DNA of 64,000 nt from Stenotrophomonas maltophilia. GTDB taxonomy: Bacteria; Pseudomonadota; Gammaproteobacteria; Xanthomonadales; Xanthomonadaceae. This document shows, piece by piece, positions 1 through 8,501 of this stretch (positions are counted from its first letter, which is position 1; each line of letters begins with the position of its first letter). The notes beneath the pieces are model-generated. The model searched no databases and had not been told where the DNA came from. It saw nothing but the letters and a program-made list of their open reading frames with translations. The position numbers and the translations under genes are program-made. The stretch lies in contig NZ_CP029773.1 in assembly GCF_003205835.1 (NCBI RefSeq), forward strand, positions 342,501-406,500, read 5' to 3'.

Positions 1-762
<762 letters not shown>

Positions 763-883
763 TAACCTCAAGTTGCCTTGGCTTTACGACAACGTCGTAA
801 GAGCATCCAAGTGCACGCTACGTCACAAGATCTATGCGAGGCTGGCGCCTTGTCCCTCGGGACGAGTGCGACTCTCCAAAAGC

Positions 884-1002
884 CTCCCTGGTGAAATTAG
901 CGCTGTGGAACCACCCGATCCCATCCCGAACTCGGAAGTGAAACGCAGCTGCGCCGATGGTAGTGTGGCTCAAGCCATGCGAGAGTAGGTCATCGCCAGG
1001 GT
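884..1002 (+). rRNA. 5S ribosomal RNA, copy 1
   Basis: About 119 bases carrying the bacterial 5S core: CCGAACTCGGAAGTGAAACGC, then GCGCCGATGGTAGTGTGG, and the closing helix CTCCCTGG paired with CCAGGG. It lies about 120 bases after the 23S end, the normal rrn order. Ends are placed by the closing helix and may be off by a few bases. Confidence 0.95.
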
Positions 1003-1012
1003 TTACACCCAA

Positions 1013-1043
1013 AACCCCGCTGCTTACGCAGCGGGGTTTTTCT
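1013..1043 (+). terminator. Rho-independent terminator after 5S copy 1
   Basis: A strong GC hairpin, AACCCCGCTGC / GCAGCGGGGTT with a TTAC loop, is followed by a T-rich run. It follows the 5S gene directly and is the expected end of the rRNA transcript. Confidence 0.9.
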
Positions 1044-1131
1044 TATTAAGTGAAGGCACTGCATTTTCCGGGTACCTTCCGCCCCACGGGCAAGATCGCG
1101 AAGCTGGCGCTGCAAGCGCTGCTGCAACCGT

Positions 1132-1250
1132 CTCCCTGGTGAAATTAGCGCTGTGGAACCACCCGATCCCATCCCGAACTCGGAAGTGAAACGCAGCTGC
1201 GCCGATGGTAGTGTGGCTCAAGCCATGCGAGAGTAGGTCATCGCCAGGGT
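1132..1250 (+). rRNA. 5S ribosomal RNA, copy 2 (tandem duplicate)
   Basis: A second 5S gene, 248 bases downstream of the first and essentially identical from TCCCTGGTGAAATTAGCGC to the closing CGCCAGGG. The 87-base spacer before it keeps only short similarity to the spacer before copy 1 (GCGAAGCTGGCGCT here, GCGAGGCTGGCGCC before copy 1). Because a terminator lies between the two genes, this copy needs read-through or its own promoter to be expressed. Confidence 0.93.
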
Positions 1251-1260
1251 TTACACCCAA

Positions 1261-1292
1261 AACCCCGCTGCTCACGCAGCGGGGTTTTTCTT
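1261..1292 (+). terminator. Rho-independent terminator after 5S copy 2
   Basis: Duplicate of the terminator after 5S copy 1, differing by one loop base (CTCACG instead of CTTACG). The duplication unit therefore covers gene plus terminator. Confidence 0.88.
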
Positions 1293-1310
1293 TGTGCTCA
1301 GGAAATACCG

Positions 1311-1430
1311 GTAGTGCCGGCCGCTGGCCGGCAGGCGCGTTGATGAAACCGCCGCGAGCGGCGGCGCCAACCAAGGTTGGCGACTATCGATGGCAGAGTG
1401 CCAACCAAGGTTGGTATCCACCAATGGTGG
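1311..1430. repeat. SMAG-type palindrome and CCAACC/GGTTGG palindromes
   Basis: 1311-1333 is a forward SMAG element beginning GTAGTGCCGGCC with a GCCGGCC/GGCCGGC stem. 1364-1382 and 1399-1413 are palindromes of the form GCCAACCAAGGTTGGC, the same stem family seen duplicated near 62.9-63.1 kb. A small CCACCAATGGTGG palindrome closes the cluster. No gene is visible in this interval. Confidence 0.75.
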
Positions 1431-1435
1431 AGCGC

Positions 1436-1465
1436 AAAAAAAAGCGGCGCCCTGTCGGGCGCCGC
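1436..1465 (-). terminator. Terminator of the M28 peptidase gene
   Basis: Read on the minus strand, GCGGCGCCC / GGGCGCCGC with a 4-base loop is followed by eight T residues. It lies about 40 bases past the peptidase stop codon. Confidence 0.88.
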
Positions 1466-1485
1466 TCAGGCTTGAACCATGGTCA

Positions 1486-1502
1486 GTCGAGCATGGCTCG
1501 AC
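1486..1502. repeat. GTCGAGC palindrome abutting the M28 gene stop
   Basis: GTCGAGC/GCTCGAC with a 3-base centre sits immediately after the minus-strand stop codon. The stem matches one SMAG stem subclass, but the flanking GTAG is missing. Confidence 0.6.
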
Positions 1503-3215
1503 TTACTTGGCCGGGACCTTGTCCTTCATCATCGCGTCGCGGGCAGCCTTGAACGGGTTGCCTTCGTACCAGTTCGGCCAACGATCACTACCGGCCAGTT
1601 CCTTGCCCACGCCGTACATCAGCTGCAGGTCTTCCACGGTGCCGTCCAGCTTCCAGGTGGCCGCATCGAACTCGTCCTTCGGGCCGTGGTAACGGTTGGC
1701 GCCGTAGTCGGCTGCAGCCTTGCGACCCGCGTCCACGCCACCCTCGCGCAGGTCTTCGCCGCCATCGGCGTACAGGGCTGGCACACCGGCCTTGGCGAAG
1801 TTGAAGTGATCGGAGCGGAAGTAGAAGCCACTCTGCACCGAGGTCTCACCGTGCAAGGTACGGTCCTGGGCGGCAGCCAGCGGCTTGAGGATGTCCTCCA
1901 GCTCCGAGCTGCCGAAGCCGGTGACGGTCACGTCCTTGGCACGGCCGGCCACCGACATCGCATCGATGTTGATCACACCGGCGATCTTGTCCAGCGGGAA
2001 GGTCGGATGGGCAACGTAGTACTTCGAACCCAGCAGGCCGGACTCTTCCAGGGTCACCGCCAGGAACACCACCGATCGCTCCGGCTTCGGCTCCTGGTGG
2101 GCCATGGCTTCGGCCACTTCGAGAATGCCGGCCACGCCGGTCGCATTGTCGACTGCGCCGTTGTAGATGTTGTCGCCGGTCTCACCCTCATGCTTGCCGA
2201 GGTGGTCCCAGTGCGCCATGTACAGCACGGCCTCGTCAGCGCGCTTGCTGCCCGGCAGCACGCCCACCACGTTGCGCGACTGCTTCTGCGCGATCTGGCT
2301 CTTCAGGTCGACCGCAGCGGTCGCCTTCAGCGGCACCGGCTTGAAGCCGCGTTTGCTGGCGTCCTTGTAGGCCTGTGCAAGGTCCAGGCCGGCACCGGCG
2401 AACAGCGCCTTGGCGGCGTCGGCACTCAGCCAGCCCTGCACCGGGATACGTGCTTCCGGGTCATCCTTGGCCGGCAGGTCGTACTGCGGGCCGGCCCAGG
2501 AGTTCTTCACCACGTCCCAACCATAGGAAGCGCCGGCGGTGTCGTGCACGATCAGTGCAGCAGCGGCACCCTTGCGCGCGGCCTCCTCGAACTTGTAGGT
2601 CCAGCGGCCGTAGTAGGTCATGCGCTTGCCGTCGAACAGCTTCGCGTCATCGACATGGAAGCCCGGATCGTTGACGAACATGACGACCGTCTTGCCCTTC
2701 CAGTCCTGGCCGGCGTAGTCGTTCCACTTCTGCTCCGGCGCGTCAACGCCGTAGCCGACGAACACCAGGTCGCTGGCATCGACCTTCACCTCGGCCTGGC
2801 CGGTACGGGTGCCGACCACCATGTCGGTGCCGAACTTCAGCTCGGTGGTCTTGCCGCCCTGGGTGATCTTCAACACGGTCGATTCGTCGGCCGTGGTCTC
2901 GGTCATCGGCACATCCTGGAACCAGCTGTCGCCGTTGCCGGGCTGCAGGCCGATGCGCTGCATCTGGTCGCGGATGTAGTTGACCGTCAGTTCCTCGCCC
3001 TTGCTGCCCGGGGCGCGGCCTTCGAACTCATCCGAAGCCAGGGTCTTGACCATCTCGGCGAAATCGCCGGCGTTGATCTCCGGGGAGAACTGATGGGCGG
3101 CCGGCTTCGCAGCGGCGGTGTCGGTGGCCGGCGCGGCGGCCGGCGTGTCTTCGCCTTTGCAGGCACTGAGCGCGGCCGCAGCGGCCAGGCACAGGAGGAG
3201 TTTGCGGGGCATCAT
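1503..3215 (-). CDS. M28 family zinc peptidase, lipoprotein
   Basis: Metal-dependent aminopeptidase-like enzyme, probably anchored in the envelope. The start is placed at paired ATG codons (3215/3212) preceded by CAGGA. The N-terminus is a lipoprotein signal with LSAC as lipobox. A protease-associated region (about residues 130-260) precedes the M28 core, which shows the expected zinc-site motifs: AHWDHLG near 335, VDNATG near 355, TLEESG near 388, NIDAM near 417 and SDHFNF near 468. All five ligand positions appear present, so activity is likely. Length (about 570 residues) fits long bacterial M28 proteins with a PA insert. It stands alone with its own terminator. Substrate unknown; the family includes aminopeptidases with broad specificity. 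Confidence 0.93.
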   Translation of the reverse strand: MMPRKLLLCLAAAAALSACKGEDTPAAAPATDTAAAKPAAHQFSPEINAGDFAEMVKTLASDEFEGRAPGSKGEELTVNYIRDQMQRIGLQPGNGDSWFQDVPMTETTADESTVLKITQGGKTTELKFGTDMVVGTRTGQAEVKVDASDLVFVGYGVDAPEQKWNDYAGQDWKGKTVVMFVNDPGFHVDDAKLFDGKRMTYYGRWTYKFEEAARKGAAAALIVHDTAGASYGWDVVKNSWAGPQYDLPAKDDPEARIPVQGWLSADAAKALFAGAGLDLAQAYKDASKRGFKPVPLKATAAVDLKSQIAQKQSRNVVGVLPGSKRADEAVLYMAHWDHLGKHEGETGDNIYNGAVDNATGVAGILEVAEAMAHQEPKPERSVVFLAVTLEESGLLGSKYYVAHPTFPLDKIAGVINIDAMSVAGRAKDVTVTGFGSSELEDILKPLAAAQDRTLHGETSVQSGFYFRSDHFNFAKAGVPALYADGGEDLREGGVDAGRKAAADYGANRYHGPKDEFDAATWKLDGTVEDLQLMYGVGKELAGSDRWPNWYEGNPFKAARDAMMKDKVPAK

Positions 3216-3297
3216 CGATTCCTGGGAAACAAAGGGCGGCCGCACGTCTTGTACGACCGGTATCAGCGAGTATCACCGAACCCGAAGGCCGGTGCGC

Positions 3298-3960
3298 TCA
3301 GTCCGCGGGGGCGGTTTCGGTATCGAACGGGATCGGCTCGGCGCCGGTGACCGGCCCGATGCGGGCGGTGCGATGCACGTACAGCACCACTTCGCGTTCG
3401 AACTGCAGGGAGCCGTTGACCACCGCATTCGGGCCGATGATCACGCGCGGCTTGCGGCTGGCGGTCAGCGAGACGCTGAAGTTCGGTTTGCGCACGTGCA
3501 CGCCGCCGTTGACCTGCGAGCCGATGCCCACGGTGATGTCACCGTTGACGGTCTCGACGTCCTTGCCGACGCGGCTTTCGACCAGACCGATGCCGCCGTT
3601 CACGGTTTCAACGCCGCCTTCGACCTCGCTGCCGCGGTCGGTGAAGATGCTGCCGTTGACAGTGCTGACGCTGCCGCGCGCGATGACTTCGCGGCCCAGG
3701 CGCACACCGCCGTTGACTGTTTCGATCTTGCCGGTGCGTGCGCGGTCGGCGACCTTCACCCCGCCGTTGACGGTATCGATGCTGCCGGTCTCGACGCCTT
3801 CACCGACGCGGATACCGCCGTTGACGGTATCCAGCTTGCCGTAGCGTTGGCCGGCTTCGGCGCTGATGCTGCCGTTGACCTTGCTGATGTTCTCCTGGGC
3901 ACAGACTGGCCCGGTGGCCAGTAGTACGCCCAACAGCAGCGGAATGGAAAGAGCTTTCAT
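3298..3960 (-). CDS. Secreted VNG-repeat protein, probable beta-solenoid
   Basis: 220 residues with a clear signal peptide (cleavage after PVCA). The mature part is built from about nine short repeats, each centred on a VNG motif (KVNGSI, TVNGGI, TVNGGV, TVNGDI, QVNGGV, VVNGSL) and spaced roughly 16-24 residues apart. Regular glycine turns between short beta strands predict a solenoid, as in DUF4097-type or bactofilin-like envelope proteins. No catalytic motif is visible. The gene is divergent from the EnvC-like gene and separated from the M28 gene by about 80 bases. The function is not known; a structural or surface role is inferred from repeat architecture only. Confidence 0.85.
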   Translation of the reverse strand: MKALSIPLLLGVLLATGPVCAQENISKVNGSISAEAGQRYGKLDTVNGGIRVGEGVETGSIDTVNGGVKVADRARTGKIETVNGGVRLGREVIARGSVSTVNGSIFTDRGSEVEGGVETVNGGIGLVESRVGKDVETVNGDITVGIGSQVNGGVHVRKPNFSVSLTASRKPRVIIGPNAVVNGSLQFEREVVLYVHRTARIGPVTGAEPIPFDTETAPAD

Positions 3961-4055
3961 GGGGACCTCGATGGATGTGCGGCTGGCAGGCCGCGTGCGG
4001 AGATGTCACCATTCCCCGGTAGCCCCTGCAACTGCCTGAAGTCACTGGAAAGCCC

Positions 4056-5354
4056 TTGCGCGACAACGCCTTGCCATCACGCCGACATCACATCGCCGCC
4101 GCCCGCGGCGGGCGCTGCCTGCTGTTGGGGCTGGCGATCGCCCTGGCGCTGCCGCTGCCGGGCGCCGCGCAGACCACGCGCGAGACCGAGCGCAAGCTGC
4201 AGAAGCTGCGTAGTGAGCTGAAGGGCGTGGCGCAGGAGCGTCGGCAGATCGAGGGCCAGCGCGGCCAGGCCTCACAGCAGCTGCGTGAGGCAGATGAAAA
4301 GGTGGCCCGCACCGGCCGTGCGCTTGCGCAGACCGAAACCGCGCTGCGCGAGCAGGGAAGGGCCCTGGCCGAGGCCGAACAGCGCCGCAGCACGTTGCAG
4401 GCCAACCTCGCCCAGCAGCACCGCGAGCTGGCCGGCCTGCTGCGCGCGGCCTACCAGCTGGGCAACCATGCACCGTTGAAACTGCTGTTGTCGCAGGACA
4501 CGGTGGCCGATGCCAACCGTGCCCTGGCCTACCACCGCTACCTGCAGCGCGAGCGGGCACAGCGCATCACCACGCTGACGGCTGACCTGAAGGAACTGGA
4601 AGCGCTGCAGGCGCAGATCGCCGAGCGCAAGCAGAAGCTGCAGGGCGCGCAGCAGGACCAGAAGCAGCAGGCAGCGGCCCTGGAAGTCGATCGCCGCGAT
4701 CGCGCAAAGACGGTTGCCTCGCTGGACGAGCGCTTCAAGGACCAGCGCGAGAAGGAACAGGCGCTGGGCCAGGATGCCAAGGCGCTGGAAACACTGCTGG
4801 CCAATCTGCGTGCGGCCGCCGCCCGTGCCGAGGCCGAGCGTCGCGCGGCTGCACGCCGTGCGGCCGCGGAGAAGGCGGCCGCCGAACGTGCCGCACGCCA
4901 GGCAGCGGCACAGGGACGGCCGCCACCGCCCACCAAGGTTCCGCCGGCGGTGGCTTCCGCACCGGCCCCGAAGGTCGGTGGCCTGGGCTGGCCGTTGTCC
5001 GGCAACCTGTTGGCGCGCTATGGCGGCAAGCTGCCCGATGGCCGCACCAGCAGCGGCGTACTGATCGGTGCGCCGGCCGGCAGCACCGTCACCGCCGTGG
5101 CCGACGGCACCGTGGTGTTCTCCGACTGGATGACCGGCTACGGCATGATCCTGATCGTGGACCACGGCAACGGCTACATGAGCCTGTACGCCCACAACGA
5201 CACCCTGCTGAAGGATGCCGGCGCGCGGGTCAGCCGCGGCGATGCGGTGGCCAAGGTCGGCAATTCCGGTGGCCAGGGCGTGACCGCGCTGTACTTCGAG
5301 CTGCGCCGGGGCGGGCAGCCGGTCAACCCCGACAGCTGGCTGCAGCGGCGCTGA
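4056..5354 (+). CDS. EnvC-like murein hydrolase activator (M23/LytM domain)
   Basis: 432 residues. The start is a TTG at 4056 preceded by GGAAAG; the N-terminus has a basic stretch and a hydrophobic signal (GLAIALALPLPGAAQ). Residues about 40-290 are highly charged and predicted to be coiled coil, then an Ala/Pro-rich linker, then a C-terminal LytM domain from about 310. The zinc-binding positions of active M23 peptidases look lost (SSGVLIG where HxGxD is expected; LYFELR instead of LHFEIR). This is typical of EnvC, which activates division amidases rather than cutting murein itself. It is followed 108 bases later by ctpA, a common xanthomonad arrangement. Periplasmic role in daughter-cell separation is inferred from family. 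Confidence 0.88.
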   Translation: MRDNALPSRRHHIAAARGGRCLLLGLAIALALPLPGAAQTTRETERKLQKLRSELKGVAQERRQIEGQRGQASQQLREADEKVARTGRALAQTETALREQGRALAEAEQRRSTLQANLAQQHRELAGLLRAAYQLGNHAPLKLLLSQDTVADANRALAYHRYLQRERAQRITTLTADLKELEALQAQIAERKQKLQGAQQDQKQQAAALEVDRRDRAKTVASLDERFKDQREKEQALGQDAKALETLLANLRAAAARAEAERRAAARRAAAEKAAAERAARQAAAQGRPPPPTKVPPAVASAPAPKVGGLGWPLSGNLLARYGGKLPDGRTSSGVLIGAPAGSTVTAVADGTVVFSDWMTGYGMILIVDHGNGYMSLYAHNDTLLKDAGARVSRGDAVAKVGNSGGQGVTALYFELRRGGQPVNPDSWLQRR

Positions 5355-5462
5355 ATCCGGCGCTGTCGCGTGGCGGGCGGATTCAACGGGAATTTAGCTG
5401 TGCTTCGCGCATAATCGACGCATGTGCCTTGGGCACGATGCCAACGTCGACAGGAGTGATCC

Positions 5463-6971
5463 ATGCGCGCAGCCCGTACCGCCACCCTCTTGCTGGCCCT
5501 GTTGCCAGCGCTGTCCTGGGCGCAGCAGACCGCGCCCGCTCCGAGCCAGGAAACCAGTGGGCAGGCAGCGAACAGCGAGGAGGCGGTGACCTCGAAGGTG
5601 CCGCTGGAGGAAATCCGCCGCTTCGTGGCCGTGTACAACGCGGTGCGTGCCGCCTATGTCGACCCGGTCGATGACAAGAAGCTGATGCAGGCGGCGGTGC
5701 GTGGCCTGCTGCTCGACCTCGATCCGCACAGCACCTACTTCAACAAGGAAGACGCGCAGGCCTTCGACGAGCAGGCCAATGGTGCCTACGAAGGCATCGG
5801 CGTGGAACTGCAGCAGCAGCCGGACAACGCCAGCATGAAGGTGATCTCGCCGATCGACGACACGCCGGCGGCCAAGGCCGGCATCCTCGCCGGTGACCTG
5901 ATCATCGCCATCGACGGCAAGCCGATCAGTGCGATCGATGCCAGCGAACCGCTGCGCGGCCCGGCCGGCAGCAAGGTAGTGCTGACCATCGTGCGCGAGG
6001 GCAAGCCGAAGCCGTTCGATGTCAGTCTGACCCGCCAGACCATCCGCGTGACCAGCGTGCGCAGCCGCCTGCTGGAGCCGGGTTATGGCTACATCCGCCT
6101 GAGCACCTTCCAGGCCGATACCGGTTCGGACTTCCAGAAGCACGTGCAGCAGCTGCAGAAGCAGTCCGGTGGCCAGCTCAAGGGTCTGGTGCTGGACCTG
6201 CGCAGCAACCCGGGTGGCCTGCTGACTGCTGCGGTGCAGGTGGCCGATGATCTGCTCGACAAGGGCAACATCGTCAGCACCCGCGGTCGCATCAGCATCA
6301 GCGATGCCCGTTTCGACGCGACCCCGGGCGATCTGCTGAAGGGCGCACCGGTGGTGGTGCTGGCCGATGCCGGTTCGGCCAGTGCATCGGAAGTGCTGGC
6401 CGGTGCGCTGCGCGACAACAAGCGGGCGCGCGTGGTCGGCAGCCGCACCTTCGGCAAGGGCTCGGTGCAGACCGTGCTGCCGCTGGACAACGGTGATTCG
6501 GTGAAGCTGACCACCGCGCGCTATTACACGCCCAGCGGCAAGTCGATCCAGGCCACCGGCATCGTGCCGGATGTCGAACTGAAGCCCGCCGCCACGCCGG
6601 CCGAGGATGCACTGCCGGCCAGCCTGAGCGACTACAGCGAAGCGACCCTGCCGGGCCATCTGCGCGGCGACGACGAAGGCACCGAGGGCTACCACGCCGG
6701 TGCGGTGCTGCCGGGCGATGGCCCGATCAACGACGCGCTGGCCGAGCTGAAGAACCCGGGTTCGGTGGCTGTACGGTTGAAGGCCGAGGCGGCGAAGGCA
6801 GATGCGGCCAAGGCCGCGAAGGCAGATGCGGCCAAGGCCGCGAAGGCAGATGCGGCCAAGGCCGCGAAGGCTGCCGCGGCGAAGCCGGAAGCAAAGCCGG
6901 AGCCGAAGGTCGAACCGAAGGCGGACAGCACGCCGGAGGCCAAGCCCGCACCGGTCCCGGCCAAGCCCTAG
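5463..6971 (+). CDS. ctpA: Carboxyl-terminal processing protease (S41, CtpA/Prc type)
   Basis: 502 residues with a signal peptide ending SWAQ; RBS AGGAG lies 7 bases before ATG. A PDZ domain spans about residues 105-190, followed by the S41 core with DLRSNPGG, the nucleophile in DAGSASASE (Ser near 306) and the general base in FGKGSVQ (Lys near 332), the normal Ser-Lys dyad spacing. The C-terminus ends in a low-complexity Ala/Lys tail made by three copies of a 24-bp DNA repeat, then a Lys/Pro-rich end. It degrades or trims periplasmic proteins, often murein hydrolases, which fits the upstream EnvC-like partner. Confidence 0.94.
   Translation: MRAARTATLLLALLPALSWAQQTAPAPSQETSGQAANSEEAVTSKVPLEEIRRFVAVYNAVRAAYVDPVDDKKLMQAAVRGLLLDLDPHSTYFNKEDAQAFDEQANGAYEGIGVELQQQPDNASMKVISPIDDTPAAKAGILAGDLIIAIDGKPISAIDASEPLRGPAGSKVVLTIVREGKPKPFDVSLTRQTIRVTSVRSRLLEPGYGYIRLSTFQADTGSDFQKHVQQLQKQSGGQLKGLVLDLRSNPGGLLTAAVQVADDLLDKGNIVSTRGRISISDARFDATPGDLLKGAPVVVLADAGSASASEVLAGALRDNKRARVVGSRTFGKGSVQTVLPLDNGDSVKLTTARYYTPSGKSIQATGIVPDVELKPAATPAEDALPASLSDYSEATLPGHLRGDDEGTEGYHAGAVLPGDGPINDALAELKNPGSVAVRLKAEAAKADAAKAAKADAAKAAKADAAKAAKAAAAKPEAKPEPKVEPKADSTPEAKPAPVPAKP
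6792..6863 (+). repeat. 24-bp tandem repeat (3 copies) inside ctpA
   Basis: Three perfect copies of a 24-bp unit beginning GCGAAGGCAGATGCGG encode AKADAAKA-type repeats in the protease tail. A fourth, diverged unit follows. The copy number is likely variable between strains. Confidence 0.9.
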
Positions 6972-6973
6972 CG

Positions 6974-6996
6974 GTAGCGCCGGGCCATGCCCGGCG
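6974..6996 (+). repeat. SMAG-type repeat after ctpA
   Basis: GTAGCGCCGGGC followed by its complementary arm GCCCGGCG, 2 bases after the ctpA stop codon. Confidence 0.8.
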
Positions 6997-7054
6997 GACG
7001 CCCTGTTCATCTGGAAGGCGGCGCGGCCGAGGTGTCGCCCGATAGAATCGGCCC

Positions 7055-7465
7055 ATGGATGATTCGAACCTCGCGACCACGATCAGCCAACTGCTTGGTC
7101 GTGATCCGCTGCCACCTGACCGGGCCGCCACCTTGCTGGAATCCCTGGCGGTCCGCCATGGAATCGATCCGCGCTTTGTCTATTGGTGGGCAGGCAAAGC
7201 GACGTCTGATCAGACGATCCAATACGACAGCAGCGATGAAGGCCTTTCCTGCCTGGCTGAACTGCTGGCGGAAGTGAACGGTGAAATGTGCCTGGTAGCG
7301 TCAGATGAGCGCGCATTGCCGTGGCCGATCTGGACTCTGCAGGCAAGTGAACTGATTCCTTTGCTCGGCGAGTTGCCGTTCTTTGAGTACTTCGTGGTGC
7401 TGGATGACGGCGCTACGCTGCTGTTCGATACCCACCACAACACGTTGGTGGTCAGTCGCGAGTGA
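7055..7465 (+). CDS. Hypothetical protein, small acidic
   Basis: 136 residues, no signal peptide, no membrane segment and rich in acidic and aromatic residues. I do not recognise the family. The base composition is visibly less GC-rich than neighbouring genes (many AT-ending codons such as GAT, GAA, TTT), which can indicate recent acquisition. It stands alone between SMAG repeats and converges with the rhomboid gene. It starts at an ATG a short distance after GATAGAATC, which could serve as a promoter -10. Size and composition resemble immunity or SMI1/KNR4-type small proteins, but no motif supports that. Confidence 0.7.
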   Translation: MDDSNLATTISQLLGRDPLPPDRAATLLESLAVRHGIDPRFVYWWAGKATSDQTIQYDSSDEGLSCLAELLAEVNGEMCLVASDERALPWPIWTLQASELIPLLGELPFFEYFVVLDDGATLLFDTHHNTLVVSRE

Positions 7466-7554
7466 CGCATTCGGCGTCATCGCGGACGGAGCAGATCCAT
7501 ATCGATGAAGGAGTCGAGCACGCTCGACGCCACGAACGAGCGGGTGCGCGTGGA

Positions 7555-7576
7555 GCCGGCCAGCGGCCGGCACTAC
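7555..7576 (-). repeat. SMAG-type repeat (inverted)
   Basis: GCCGGCCAGCGGCCGGC followed by ACTAC, the reverse orientation of the GTAGTGCCGGCC type, just before the 3' end of the rhomboid gene. Confidence 0.85.
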
Positions 7577-7582
7577 CAGGGG

Positions 7583-8275
7583 TCAGAAGCCGTGGCGCTT
7601 GCGCAGGCGGCGGGCGATGGCCGCCCGCACGTAGACCCCGTACACCACGCCGAACACGAAGCCGCCGATGTGCGCCCACCAGGCCACCATGCCGAAGCTG
7701 GGGCCGATATGGGCGAATACGACCTGCAACGCGGCCCAGACACCGATCAGCAGGTAGGCCGGGGCGCGCACGAACTCCAGGAACAGGCCGAGCGGGATCA
7801 CCACGCCCAGCCGGGCGCCCGGGAACAGGGCCAGGTAGGCGCCGATCAGTGCGGACACCGCACCGCTGGCACCGATGATGATCTGGTCCGGGCTGCCCAT
7901 GGTGTAGATCGCCACCAGGTTGGACACCGCGCCGCCGACCAGGAACAGCAGCAGCAGCCGCCACGGGCCCAGCACCCGCTCGGCGGGCAGGCCGAAGATC
8001 AGCAGGAACACCAGGTTGCCCAGCAGGTGCGACCAGTCGGCATGCAGGAACAAGGCGGTGAACAGGCGCAGCACGCTGCCGTCCTGCAGGGTCGCCCACC
8101 AGTCCAGCGGGTGGGTCAGGCCGGTGGACAGGGCCCCCCAGTCCAGCCAGAGGCTGCCGCGGGCATCGTCCGGACGCGAGATCGACCACAGGAACGCCAG
8201 CCACAGTGCCGCAAACAGCACGGGCGTGGCCCAGCGCAGGGCCGCCTTCTTGCGCGACGGGAGGGAGACGAACAT
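7583..8275 (-). CDS. Rhomboid-family intramembrane serine protease
   Basis: About 230 residues with six to seven hydrophobic segments. It shows family hallmarks in order: FLHADWSHLLGN, the catalytic serine in IGASGAVSALIG (near residue 138) and the catalytic histidine in AHIGGFVFG (near 202). It cleaves transmembrane substrates within the inner membrane. ATG at 8275 is preferred over an upstream in-frame GTG at 8281, which lies too close to the AGG-like RBS. Monocistronic, divergent from fadL. Substrate unknown. Confidence 0.92.
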   Translation of the reverse strand: MFVSLPSRKKAALRWATPVLFAALWLAFLWSISRPDDARGSLWLDWGALSTGLTHPLDWWATLQDGSVLRLFTALFLHADWSHLLGNLVFLLIFGLPAERVLGPWRLLLLFLVGGAVSNLVAIYTMGSPDQIIIGASGAVSALIGAYLALFPGARLGVVIPLGLFLEFVRAPAYLLIGVWAALQVVFAHIGPSFGMVAWWAHIGGFVFGVVYGVYVRAAIARRLRKRHGF

Positions 8276-8357
8276 GGGCACTAGCCTAGCGTGCGGGCGC
8301 TTGCGGCGGGGATTGTCCTGTTCAGCTTTTGGGACGAAAAAACCGCCACTGCTGTTA

Positions 8358-8404
8358 TTGTTTCATTAACAGCTCTGGGTAATACTCGCATACGGCGTCG
8401 TATG
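8358..8404 (+). promoter_or_regulatory. Putative fadL promoter with overlapping operator
   Basis: TTGTTT and TAATAC are separated by 16 bases, and a perfect inverted repeat CATACG-GCGT-CGTATG (8389-8404) follows at the expected start point. A dyad at that place suits a repressor. Identity of the regulator is unknown; it does not match the E. coli FadR site as I know it. Confidence 0.55.
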
Positions 8405-8501
8405 TCGGGAGGGGAATCCGGCGCGCTCCGATGGGTCCCAGGACCTGCCGGGCGCAGGCGCACTCAGAGCAACATCACCGCTTACCGGAGAGAGAACTAC
8501 G

